Source: Sphagnum magellanicum (Eukaryota; Streptophyta; Sphagnopsida; Sphagnales; Sphagnaceae). From it: a DNA stretch of 64,000 nt. The position numbers and the translations under genes were made by a program. This document shows positions 48,000-60,040 of the stretch, piece after piece. Every line of letters begins with the position of its first letter. Positions within the stretch are counted from its first letter, which is position 1. The stretch covers positions 10,141,390 through 10,205,389 of the forward strand of contig CM038911.1 in NCBI GenBank assembly GCA_021904315.1. Direction: 5' to 3'. The notes beneath the pieces are model-generated. The model made no database searches. It saw nothing but the letters and a program-made list of their open reading frames with translations, and was not told the origin of the DNA.

Positions 48000-48495
48000 A
48001 CTAAAGTCAACCCCATGCTAACTTAGGCTAACCTAAACTAACCTTGGTTAAACAAACTAAAAGGTTAAACTAACTATGGTTAAATTCAATTATGTTAAAA
48101 TCAAATATGATTAAATTTATTAAGCTAAATTAATTATGGTTAAATTAAATTATGTCAAATTAATTGTGGTTAAATTAAGTTAGGCCAAATTAATTATGAC
48201 TAAATTAAGTTAGGCTAAATGAAATTAAACTAGATTAATTATAGTTAAACTAAATTAGGTTAAATTAAACATGGCTAAATTAAGTTAAGTCTACTATTTA
48301 TGGTTAAACTAAATCAAGTTAAATTAAATTAGGATAAATTAAATATGGTTAAATTAAATTAGGCCAAGGTAATTATGGCTAATTAAGTTATGTTAAAATA
48401 TTTATGGTTAAACTAAATTAGGCTAAAACTAATAATGGTTAAATTAAGTTAGGCTAAAATAATTATGGTTAAACTAAATTAAGCTAAACTAAATG
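48000..48495. repeat. AGGTTAAATTA-type minisatellite
   Basis: Degenerate tandem words such as TTATGGTTAAATTAAATTA and GGCTAAATTAAGTTAGG repeat about every 25-30 bases over half a kilobase. Lies inside the CACTA-like element. Confidence 0.8.
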
Positions 48496-51052
48496 GTTTA
48501 AATATCTATTATAAATTTTCAAATTTTATTTGTCAAATATATTTAAATATTTGTTTCAGCAAGTAGAATTTATTTTTATTTTTTGGAGTCTTTTTCAGAA
48601 AATGTAAAAAAAAAAATTTAATTCAGAATTAATTAATATGATAATATTAAATTTTATTATAAATAATCCTAATTATGAAATTAAAATTTTATTATAATTA
48701 TAATTATAATCATATATATATACTCAATAAGTATTATATATTAAAATTTTATTATTTATGTTAAAAACTTAATGTAAATAGGCTACACTAATTAGCCTAC
48801 AAGTACACAAACATCTTAAGGTAATTACTAGTTTAAGCTATATAATAATACTAAAATCATATTTTCATTAAGAGTTCATAATTATTAAAAATATCCTACA
48901 ATCATCTTTGAAGTGAAAAGAAAAAGAATAATTAAAAATTAACAAGAAGAAAAATAAGAAAGGTAAGCTTTCCAAGTTATAAAACATTTTTTTTTCGTTT
49001 TTCTTTTCTTTGGACCCCTCCTACTTTTAAACTTCATAACTTTCTTAGTTCTTATTCATTTTAAACGATTTAAAGTGCTATAGGAATGTCACCTGAAGTT
49101 CTACAAATCACGTTTGCACTCTAATAACAACAAAACTACATAAAAAGAACTTTTTGGGTGTTTAAGAACCGGCCTTTGTAGTGTTCAATGGTTTGGTTTT
49201 TTGAGTTTTGACCCCTTTTACTTTGGGGGGCCATAATTTTCTCATTTCTAATCCATTTTCAATGATTCTTAATGTGTTAGATGCACCAAGAGGAGGGCTT
49301 CAAGTTTTTTTTAGACACTAGAAATAACAAAGCCCTCCTTTGGATGGTATACTCTAATATAGTAGTTGCATCTAATGTGCAATTAAGTTGGTTCATGAGG
49401 TTTGCAATGGATTTTTTTATCCCATATCCTTTGGCTTCCAATTCTATTTAGCTTAATATATAATTAGGAGCAATAGCTATGTAATAACCAAATATCATGT
49501 GCCATTGGGGATGCGTGAATAAAAAAAATTTGATATATATGAAATGGTTAAATGTAAAAATAAAATTATATTATTTTAAACCTACATATATAACATAAGC
49601 TTAACTATTTTTCAACCTACTGACATACTTATCCTACCTACTTAATAGGGTTTAATAATTACCTACCTACTTAGCCAACATGAGTCAACATTTTATTAGC
49701 CATAAATTGGACAACTTTTCATTAATTGATATTTAAAAATTAAAAAATAGGTGGGCTTTAATTGCCACGTGGCACTATATAATTGGTATCTTTTTTTTTA
49801 AATGCACATTTGTTAAATGGTTAATGAACGTTCCATTGTGTGCCACATGTCATCATCATAGTGATAAAAACTTTAATGATTGAGATTAATCCAATGAATT
49901 TTTAATTTTGAAAACACAAATAATTAAATAGTGACACGTGTCCACAAGCTAATTATCTAATTTTTAAACATGTGTCATATTTTAATTAGTTGCATTGTAA
50001 TTGCAAGGAAAGTTACACATAAGGTGCAACTACATTTGGATTAGTATGTATGGATGAACATGTATATTAACATCGTAAATACATGTTGCATACATAGTGT
50101 CACATGCAACTGAATGTCACATGCAACTTGTCTTAGATAACTACACAAATTTCCAGTTGTATGTATCACATCCAACTGAATTTTAGTTGCAAACAATAAT
50201 TGCAAAACCCAAAATTTCTACTAGTGAAAATCACTATGCTTTTTGTTGAGGACTTCTACTATAACAACAAGGTGTGTGAAAATGGTGGTATGAAGTTGTG
50301 TAGATTAGGTTGTGAGATTTTGCATTGAGAATTATATTTATCAAATCAAACAACTATAACTGATAGTAAGTCTTGTGCATATTTGGTTGCATGCTAATTG
50401 TTTATGTTATGTACCATAATTAGGTGGAAGGTGCTTTTGATGAAAGTGGTTGTAGGCAATCCAGTTAGGACACATTTCCCATATCCTAGTCAATTTGCTT
50501 GTGTGCTTACATGGTCAACAATGTTTGTAGCTTCAAATCTTTGGACCAAGTTTCAAGACTTGATTTGCTTTGGTGAATTTCTTGAAAATGTTGAAATTTT
50601 ATTTTATGAGAATTTTATTTTTTTACTTTACATGAAAGATTTTGGATGGATGCAATGGTGATGTTGCAAGGCACCAATACCACAAGCACTATGCATGTAT
50701 TAGTTTTTTGATTGGAAATACACTTTCAATTTCAAGTGTTTGTAGCCTTTTATTCAATATTGTTTCCACCATCTAAAATGTCATGTACTTTTCATGTGCT
50801 TTGTAAACTAATCAAGTTACGTGACTCAGAATTGTGCCTTTGTTTATTAAGATGTGGCCTTGTATTAACTTATTTTTCATGTGATGCACATGGGGGACAT
50901 TGAGTTCACAATGCAATTACATGTGGATGCTTACTAGTTCTCCATATTTTGCTCATGATTCATGAAACTTGGTTAGCTCCTTATGTTGCTACCCAAAAGA
51001 GTTATGCTTCATTTACTTGATTTTTTGTTATTAATGTCTTATGACATGAAGC

Positions 51053-51572
51053 AAGTCAAATTGTGAGGTCATGATAACAAAGCAAATCTTACATGGCTAA
51101 TCACCTTGATTGTTAGTTGATGTCTAATTCCCTTGTTGTGGCTTTCCATTTTGTGCATCATGCTCCCTTTGATAACAATTTTTTGCCATGTGCCCAGGTT
51201 TCCCATAATGGTAGCAAATTGAATCATTATTTGATTATTAACCTTGATGACTTCCACCACAGCCTCCATGACTTCCCTTTCCTTTAAAGTTTCCTCATCC
51301 ACCTCCATGAAGTTGACCTTCATGTTGATGATGTCCACCATGCGAGCTTCCATGTTGACCTCAAGATGAGAGGTTCTACCACCTCTACTTCTATTAGTAT
51401 ATGAGTAGAAGGTATTTTCTTGTGATCCTCCACTGATTAAGTACCAACTATTCTCATCCCTTCACTTATAAGTAGCATTATCAATTCTTAGAAATCAAAA
51501 GATGTTTCTTGAAACCTTTTAGCTTTATATATTTTTCAATTTTTTCACTAAACAACCTAAGTTTTGATACCA
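51053..51572 (-). pseudogene. Copia gag remnant with zinc knuckle
   Basis: Minus-strand order is LTR, then primer-binding site (TGGTATCAAAAC, 51,572-51,561), then a short gag-like stretch. At 51,218-51,174 it encodes CYHYGKPGHMAKNC, a gag zinc knuckle (CX2CX4HX4C) in which the second Cys has become Tyr. A glycine/serine-rich region precedes it in that frame. The knuckle is under 400 bases from the primer site, so most of gag is deleted. Confidence 0.65.
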
Positions 51573-51886
51573 TGTTAACAAATAAAAAATATAATCAAGT
51601 GCAAACATAAATTTTTATTGAAAGGAAATTAAAACATGATGCTCACAACATGGAACATAACATCAAGAATTCCTCAAGGTTTTTGCCACATCAAAGACAC
51701 AAACTTGTGCAATGAATAAAAGTGAACCAAATCATCAACACCAAGGTATTTAACTAAGAGACCAAACCAAAAATAATCAAATTAATCTAAGTAAAAAAAG
51801 TAGTTTAAACTTGTGAAAGTAACCTACATACTTTCCTATTCCAGTAACTAATGAAAACTTAACTAGTTGAGTTTGAATTATCAACA
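51573..51886 (-). mobile_element. Copia-type LTR, reverse orientation
   Basis: A 314-base LTR. On the minus strand it starts TGTTGATAATTCAAACTCAA and ends TTTGTTAACA. Shared blocks with the forward LTR include CTCAACTAGTTA, ACCTTGGTGTTGATG, CCTTGAGGAATTCTTGATG and TTTCCTTTCAATAAA. The two are roughly 80-85% alike by eye. Confidence 0.8.
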
Positions 51887-51959
51887 ATTGAGGTATCAAC
51901 AAATGAAGGTGTATGGCAATCATTTCTGAATGATTTATTATAATACGAAAGGCATGGTT

Positions 51960-52330
51960 AGTTTTGATTATGGGGTGGCATCAATTTTTGGCCAATGACA
52001 AACCCGCATGGGGGATGGTGATGCAATGGTAGAATATGTCAATGTTATAAAGAAATTCAAATTAGATTATGGACCCATTTCAATTCCCATCATTCTCATG
52101 TGGTGTGCACGGGTTAGGAACATAAATGATGTTAAGGGGAATCCAACATATAAATGAAATGAGGCAGGGTTCTCAATTTGTAATTTTTGGTATATGATGG
52201 TGGAGGATGAAAAACCTTTTGTTTTTCCTACCCAAGTTCAACAAATGTTCTTCATGGATGAAAAACAAAATCCTTCATGGAAAGTGGTGGTCCAAAAGGA
52301 ATCTTGATCATCCCACATCATGACAAATAC
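51960..52330 (+). pseudogene. CACTA transposon DUF4216-like remnant
   Basis: Broken plus-strand translation with EYVNVIKKFKLDYGPISIP, WCARVRNINDVKGNPTYK and FVFPTQVQQMFFMDEKQNPS. I recognise the 'V-x-FPxQVxQVFFxxD' pattern of the DUF4216 domain found at the end of plant CACTA (En/Spm) transposon proteins. Stops interrupt it. Confidence 0.6.
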
Positions 52331-53213
52331 TTGTGCTACTTTGAGTGGCATTAATGATGGTGTGCCATGTCTAAACACACCCATGACACACCCACCAATG
52401 CCACAAGATGCAACCCTTGTGGGTGCCAAGGAGCTATCAGCAAAGGAATTAACTATTATCAATTCCACACTTGTTCATGTAAATTACAAACATTATAGTT
52501 GTATAAGCTTGAAAACCTTAATGTACGTCCAATATAAATATTTTAATAAAGTTTATGGAGAATTGTAATCAAGTTTGACACCTACAAATTCACATTTTAT
52601 ATGCATAGTGCATAAGTAGTACTTACTTAGTGGCCCAATAGTGGCCACCTAATGGCCCAAATGTTAAACATAATGGCATTGTAGTGGCTTTGTAGTGGTA
52701 CACATGAAATACCTAGTGGCATAGTAGTGGCAACTAGTGGTAAAATAGTAGCCAATAGGTTGCAACTATGGGTTTCATTTGCAAAAACTAGTTGCAAGAT
52801 TCATATTTATTAGACGGTGGGAATCCGAACATGTGGTGTGATTACATGTTTGAATTTCATACGCTAGTTGCAAAGTAGTTGTTCACTATGTAACTGCCTT
52901 CCAACAATCCTACTTAGTTGCAATATGCATGTACAATGCAACTCCTCAAAAAATCAAACATAGTTTACTACATCCGTATATACGATGCATATAAATCACC
53001 ATATAAGACACCCATTTACAACAACACTACAACTAGCTAACAACTAGCCTATTTTTTGATGTGCAAATTTATTTATTAATTCACTATACTTATAAAGTGT
53101 AGTTGTAGAGGAGTTGCACTATTGAAATAGTAGTTGCAACATAGTTGTGTTATAGTGGTTTTTAAACTCTAGTTATAGGGTGGTGTGGTCTTCGTGGATA
53201 TAATTTCTCAGTG

Positions 53214-55400
53214 ATTATCAAGTTAACATATCTTTGTGAATTTCTAAATTGGGTGTGAAATAATGGAATTCCAATATAAATATTTTCCTTCATTACCCTA
53301 ATAAACAATAAATAAATAAATAATGTTAAATGCTCCCTCCTTTGTAAAAGTCGAGATAGATTAATTTTATGGATAGTGTAAGCCATTGATCAAAAGCCTT
53401 GTGCAATTCAAAATATGCAATGGCAATCACAATCAAATTCTACATGTTTGCCACAATTACCACATGCATCCCAAATCAATATTTATCAAACATTATGTGG
53501 CTACATGGTTTCAATCCTTCAAAATGATGACCAAAATATTTCAACATATGAACCCATGCAGTTAAAATATAAAGTCCTTTAATACAAATTCATCGAATTC
53601 AAATGCACATAATAATAAAAAGTTGAAATTCTATGGTTAACTATGGGTGCCAACCACCTTTTAAAAAACTTTGGTGTGTGCACATGTAATGGTACAAATT
53701 CCAAACTCCCAATTTTATATTAAATAAAACATTTAATGTTGATTAATTTCCATTGCATCTTCAATCAATTGCTAATCCATCATTAATAACATTACAATTT
53801 ATTTTAGGACCATTATTATTTTTTTGAAATGAAATTTCAAAATTAATTAATTATTCAACAAATATGTGTTGAAGCTACTATGATATTTGTTCTTTTAATC
53901 AACTAAGAGGGTAAATGATTTATGTGCACCGTGACAATGTTTAACTTTTAAGACAAACAAACAATAAACATGTGTAGGTAAGTTAGTGTTTAGGCTTGCA
54001 TGTAAGTAGTACCAAGTTTGGGCATGTTCATTAGTGGTGTTGAATTTATTTTCAATCTTTATTGATATATCCCAAATTTACGATGCATATCTAATTATCG
54101 TTAAGATTTAGTGCTTTTCAAAGATAGCTTGATTTGATGTATATTCTCAAGTTTGATTTTTGATTGAAAATAATGAACATTCAAATCTTGAAAAAAGAAA
54201 TTTCCCAATAATCAAATTCCTTAAATGCACCTTGTGTAAAGTCCCTTTCAATTCAGAAATAGACAAGGATTGATTAAACAAAACAAAAGATGAAATGGGG
54301 AAAATTAGATAATGGATGAATCTATTAGCATCTTTTTTTAACAAAATGTAACTAACTTTTTAAGACAATAGAAATATGTTTTTTTCAAGTATTTTGGTCA
54401 CCAAATCCAACATTTCTTTGGAAAATTTGACAACTTTCTTAATTGGGTTCTAGCATGTAGCAAAAAATGTAAAATATGCTTTAATTTTTTATCTTTCATA
54501 TCATATTTACATGCAAACTTGGTTGAATTTTCTTGCCCCAAAGTTTTTGGGCAAATATATTCTATAGGTAGCCTTGTAAGTAGGTAGCACAAAGTGTATA
54601 GGTGCAATTTTGGAAAAATAAACCATGATCATAATTTTGAAATTTTCATCCTTACTTTCAATGTTTGGGTCTAAATTTAGGGGATTTTAAGAATACTTGC
54701 AAAGTGGGGATGAATTATGGCCAAGTGAGGATGAAAAGGGGCATAAGATTGGGCACCATTTTATGGATATTTATAATATGTTTTCATGCAAGTGCAAAAT
54801 TTTATGGTAATTAAAAGTTGCACATGTTGAAAAAAATGCCAATGTTTTTATTTTTGAGATTGATTACAACAAAACTACAATGGAAACCATTTTGAAATTA
54901 AATACCAAAAAGTTGGTCTAATACACACAAAAAGAAGGCAAGATTTTTTTTGTGAAGACTCAAATGGCTATATGTTATCTAGGTGTTATACAATTGAATA
55001 ATGTTACATGGATCAAGTACAAAGTGACACTTGCACGTTATGCACATGTCTTAGATATGCTTGATTTTTTTGGAATCTAGTTTAAACTATTACATAAGGA
55101 TTTGATTTTTTGAAATTCCTCTAAAATATAGGCCTTTCATCATGTCTATATGGTGTGTTTGCAAAGTTCCATAGAAATCACCTCTTTTTTAAAAATCAAT
55201 TCATTGCAAAAAAATTACATTAAATCTCTTTTTTTTCGGAACTAGGTGCAAAAAATGTTAAATGCACATATGATAAAGATGAAAATATATTGCAATGAAC
55301 TAGACAGTAAAATGTTATCATGTGGCATTTTTGCAAATATGTTACAAATCGAGTACAAAGTGGGTTTGTGCACCATGGAGTCAGTAACTTTTGGACATGT
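53214..55400. other. Intergenic DNA, no gene recognised
   Basis: Very AT-rich with short frames only. A faint match to the 'CAAATTTGGCTA' family occurs near 54,440-54,560 (GGTTCTAGCATGTAGCAAAA). Confidence 0.4.
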
Positions 55401-55401
55401 T

Positions 55402-56528
55402 TCATAAACCATACAAGTCTTGTACAAGTCCATTGAAAACTTCCCAATGGATGTGGTTATCATTTGATATTTTTGTTGTTGATTCAGTGAGTGTTTGATT
55501 TTGTGAACAATTTACGTCACAATTCCATTTTTTTGTATTATTTTGAATCTCATTTATGATGTTCATGTTACTTGTTTCATTTTTATCCATTTGTTTTATG
55601 TTTGTCATTGTTACTTCAATGACATATGCATTAGTGCTTGTATTGCATAATAGGTATTCTACTTCTAGTTGTTCAAGTTTTTGTTTGTCTTATGTGGTGT
55701 TATTTGGAATTGTAATTTTTTAAAATCTTTTTTCAATTGTGTCTTGTAGTTCTTCTGAATAAAGGAGGTTTATTATTGAATTTTCATTTTCATTATCAAT
55801 AAATTCAGTTGTCATTGAAGCTTTCAATAATTTATTTACATCTTTAGATTCTTTGCATTCCTGCAAAATGTTGAAATTTTTAATGACCATTTTTGTGAAA
55901 TTAAAAATTTTCATACCTTGTTTATTTATTGTTGTTTCCCATGACATAAACATATATGTTTTTTATATCAAAGAAAGTTCAACATGAAGAAAATAAAATA
56001 GAAATTGTTCGAGCATAAATTTTCGGATCATTTTTTTGTGATGGTATTATATAACTCTAAAAGACTATTACTTTAGGTATTTTATATTCATATATGTGGG
56101 TGTATATTGAGGGTGATCATGGTAAAATCTATGATTATGAACATTGTTGACTTTATTTGTTTTGCTTGAAAATTCATACAATGAAAAATATTCAAACTTT
56201 TTGGGTTTTTGTTGATAGTCAATTCAAAATTATGAATTATGTATTTTGAATTTTCTAAGTTTTTGTCAATTGTGAGTGTTTCAAAAGTGTCACCATGATC
56301 TTCTTTTTTATTAACTTCTTTGATTTCGTGTTTGTTTACCCATGATGATAAACTATACCAAGGTATGAATGTGAAATTGTAATCGATTAAATGATTTGGT
56401 AAATTTAACAAATATCTTATTGCTTTAGTGGTTGAAATTTCTTGTTGACATCCAATTGTATTCAAATATCGTATGATCAAACGATGACTTTTATCAATAA
56501 CATCATACAAGTTTGTGTCTTTATTCAT
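55402..56528 (-). pseudogene. Helitron-like replication protein remnant
   Basis: Open pieces on the minus strand at 56,528-56,088 (146 codons), 55,953-55,720 and 55,608-55,402 follow each other. The first contains EISTTKAIRYLLNLPNHLID followed by FIPWYSLSSWVNKHEI, which resembles the 'EIS...A..YLL..P.H' segment that lies between the Rep and helicase parts of Helitron proteins. The later pieces are low-complexity (Asn, Lys, Ile) and unrecognised. Frameshifts separate them. Confidence 0.45.
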
Positions 56529-57179
56529 GTTCCATTATAAACTTATGTTATTCCAGATTTAACAACACAAATCCCCATCATCGTCACCAAATGTTAGCAA
56601 TGATTTTGAGGTGAATTGGCTGTGCATTGTTGTTAGGTTCTTGTCTACCAAACTACACACAGTACCATGTACCCAAGTAGCAAAGACATGTTATATGCTA
56701 CATCTACTGTTAATAAGCATTGTAAGAAAATGGAACATTCATACAGATTACAACCTCATGATCATGAGAATAAAAATGTAGTGTCTATTCATAGGTCTAA
56801 GTACATGAATGTCATCATCCTAGGTTGCTTAGTAACAACCACTCTCTACCTTCACTTATATTTTTATTCTTCCCCTCCCCTGCCTCCTCAAACCTTCAGA
56901 TTGTTACGCCTATGTCATTTTGATATGTCTTTGAGTTCGGAAGGTAAATGTGTTGACAACCAAACCTGGTAGTTCCTACCGAATATCGGCGACATGTTTT
57001 CCCTAATTCGGTTATAGTTCAGTTCAACAAATAGACTACCTAGTTTTGGTAAGGTACTTATTAAAACTTTTACAATTACACACTATTCCTTATTTGGTAA
57101 GTATTATATTCCTAATAGGATTGTGGAACACATTCAATCTTGGGTGAATAATAAAAGATTCAATCACATGCAATAAGTT

Positions 57180-57560
57180 GCATTGGGAGCATTGGTTATG
57201 TTGCTGAAAACATTGATTTAAAAGTTGGTGTTGCAAATGGAACCATTGGAATTGTAACAAAGTTAGAATTTGATTTAGAAAATAATGTTTGTAGCATTTT
57301 CGTTACACTCAATCCATCAAGATATGTGCAAATAGTTTGAAAAAAATCAATTCAAAACAAATATGATTCACAAGGACATTTTTACAAAGCATCATTTCTT
57401 TTAATGTTAGGTTATGCATTTACAAGACACAAATCCCAAGGTGCAATGATATCATCCAAAGTTGTGATACATATTTGTGAATCTTTTGCATGAGGATTAA
57501 TGTATGTAATGCTATCTAGAGTCACAAGTCGAATTTTTTTGAAAATTGTTAACAATCTTT
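57180..57560 (+). pseudogene. Pif1-like (Helitron) helicase C-terminal remnant
   Basis: After one frameshift near 57,215 the plus strand reads VGVANGTIGIVTKLEFDLEN, then LGYAFTRHKSQGAMISSKVV and GLMYVMLSRVTS, matching the last motifs of Helitron Pif1-like helicases (HKSQG and the 'YVALSR' motif). Two in-frame TGA codons interrupt it. It is on the strand opposite the Helitron-like piece at 55.4-56.5 kb, so the two are not simply parts of one intact gene. Confidence 0.7.
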
Positions 57561-60040
57561 AACCCTCATACATACAACCTATATTGCCATGGTTTTTAGA
57601 AAATGTGAACCAATAAATTGAGATACTAACACATGTATCATTGTAATCTAGTATGCACTATGTGCAATTCTTTTGAGAGGTTTTACCAATCCCCTTTCCA
57701 CTCAATGCGCAAATTGGGCATATTTTTCTAGGTTCAAATCCTAGGTTGAGTCATATTTTTAAAAATTTTAAAACGTCATTTCTTATGAAAATACCACATA
57801 TATACCAAATGTTATACTTACATTTTTAGTTTACATCTTTAATATATGAAATGTTTAATAAATATTGAAAGTTAATTACATTTGTTATTAAGACATATTT
57901 ATAATTAATTTAAAACATCTTGATAATTGATACATATGCAACTAGCATCTAATATGATAACATTTAGTATGAAATGTTTTTACAAAATTGGCATCAAGGT
58001 TAGATAATATGATGCACATTTATTAGGTATTCAAACTACATGTTTTTCACGTTGACAACTTATGGCCTTTTGCAACTATTTGTCAATTTAATTTTTTTAA
58101 GAATACAAATTTCAAATTTAATAATTTTCCTTGTGTCATTATGACCTTGATTTCATGAACCATTGGAACAAAACAAACAAACAACCTTCGTTCATGTATA
58201 TAGATATTTTTGTAATTCATTTGAATTTTTATTTGAACAATTGTTTCAAAGTTTAGATTCAAAAACAATCAATATGAGATGTACCCACATCTAATTAATA
58301 AAATCAATAATAAGCATTGCACAAGTGTGATTCCAAATTCCAATGAGTATTAATTGGATTTTGGTGTTTCAATTTCCAAACCCAACCACAATATTAAAAC
58401 ACACATTACTTTTAGAATCAATACACACCTTATAAGATTTTGGTTTTTTATAAAAATATGAATTGAAATGCCCTTCACCCACTTTGCATTGTTTATGATA
58501 TTTATTGAACATCAATTTAAGAGGGTTTTCAAACAAAATTTTGCTTGTTCATTCTTGGCTATGACCATGCATTACACATCCAATTTACTTGATAAAAAAA
58601 AGAAAAAAAAGAACCCGACAATTGAAAGGGGAAAAATACTAATACCCTTCATAAAATTGAGTGTTAGGCCTACCTCCACTCCAAGTCCCAAAAGGGACCA
58701 ACTAGTTGACAAAATGTTCCAGTGGAAAGGACAAAATTTTAGCTACATCAACCCAACACCAAATTATTCTCTATGAGGATGACTAAATTTTATGTAAAAT
58801 ATTCATAATCAAGTTGGTCCAATCATCAACCAAAATAACATTGATCATAGTTATAATTGTGTAAAAGCCAAATTTCAAGCAATAATTGAATAGGTACCAA
58901 AATGTTTCATGAAACCAAATGTCTCAAGAGTGGGAGCTCCCTTCTCTAGGCAAATCATCCTTCTTTTCTTGTTTTAACTATGCCTTATTGAATGTAATAT
59001 CTATTACTTCTGAGACCTTTCTCAAACCTACAATAATATGCCCAAGTGTTTACAAAAGCTATAGAAAAAAAACCCAAAAAAAAACAATGATTTTTCACAT
59101 GTGTCTTTACTCTTTACCAACACACAAGAGGAATTCTATGGCAATTCAGGAAAAGTTGACTGGCTTACTAGAATCATGGAAACTATAGTTCACAAGGTTC
59201 TAAAATGTCTCCACACCACAATGAATTATGGGTAGCAAATATATGAAAGTAACACCTTGGCACAATTCCCAAATTTGTTACGAAGTGATTAGAATCCCTT
59301 TCAAGCAACATTTACCCCAAAAATCAATCCAGATGGATACTTTGTAATGCCACTATGATAAACATGTCACAGATTGTGCAAATACAAACTGGATCCTTTA
59401 CCTACTTCAATGCCCATGGGACGATGAATTTCAGTTCACTGTAACTCCATCGTGTGAATTGAGAGCAAATTGTTCAGCTTAACACTAACAATCTTACAGC
59501 TTTCTAACACAGTAAGGACTTGCTAACAGTTAAGGAATGCCTAGTCATGTTGTGACTGAAGACTACCTAGTGATGTTTTGACATTTGTCTCCTTTGCTGG
59601 CACATGGAAGCAAATCAGAAATGAGCAGGTAAGGTGCCTGGTTTGACAATCTCCAAGCACACCTGCAAGAACTTGATGGGCAGGTCCAGGATGGTCTTCC
59701 ATTTTAGGTTGAACTTGTTACAGACCTGCAAGCCTCTTTTGAGGAACGAATCCAAAAATTCACCCAGTATGATAGCTTAAGGTGGGATACTCACAATCAC
59801 TACATGGTTCAGATCCCCAATTTGTTGTTCTCCAAATGAAAAAGCCAAGTGAAACAGGTGACTTAACAGAGCAAACACTCTTCAAGTTGAGTGAATATAG
59901 TGTTCATTCAAAAAAGAGTTGGAGTCCGACCTCATGAAGTATACCACGTCGGGAGTTTGATCAGGTTGTTCAAATTCTGGGCTTCTGGTGACACAGAGGG
60001 ACAACTCAACATGTGTATGCACACAGCTGAGAGGAGATAC
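57561..60040. other. 3' flank of the CNGC gene, no further gene
   Basis: 57,561-59,200 is AT-rich transposon-like DNA without recognised coding content. From about 59,300 the composition becomes like that of the CNGC introns, so the 3' UTR of that gene probably lies in 59,400-60,040. No polyadenylation site is assigned. Confidence 0.4.

Larger units (their letters stand above)
47236..50226. mobile_element. CACTA-like non-autonomous transposon, 2,991 bp
   Basis: The left end reads CATTACTAGAAATCTTGTTG (first C-A-T-T-A is one base off CACTA). The right end on the minus strand reads CACTAGTAGAAATTTTGGGT. Both ends then carry a GTTTGCAACTA block. The element is flanked by AAA on both sides, fitting the 3-bp target duplication of CACTA elements. 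Subterminal TGCAACT motifs recur at 47,240-47,330 and 49,990-50,200. The interior has no transposase; it holds a 79-base tandem duplication and an AGGTTAAATTA minisatellite. Confidence 0.65.
50232..53213. mobile_element. Possible third CACTA-like element, nested with Copia
   Basis: The right end is clear: on the minus strand from 53,213 it reads CACTGAGAAATTATATCCAC, close to the right end of the element at 5,991-8,472. The 380 bases inside it (52,830-53,213) align with 8,050-8,472. A plus-strand DUF4216-like remnant lies inside at 51,960-52,330. The left end is uncertain; CACTATGCTTTTTGTTGAGG at 50,232 is a candidate. The reverse Copia LTR would be nested within it. Confidence 0.4.
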
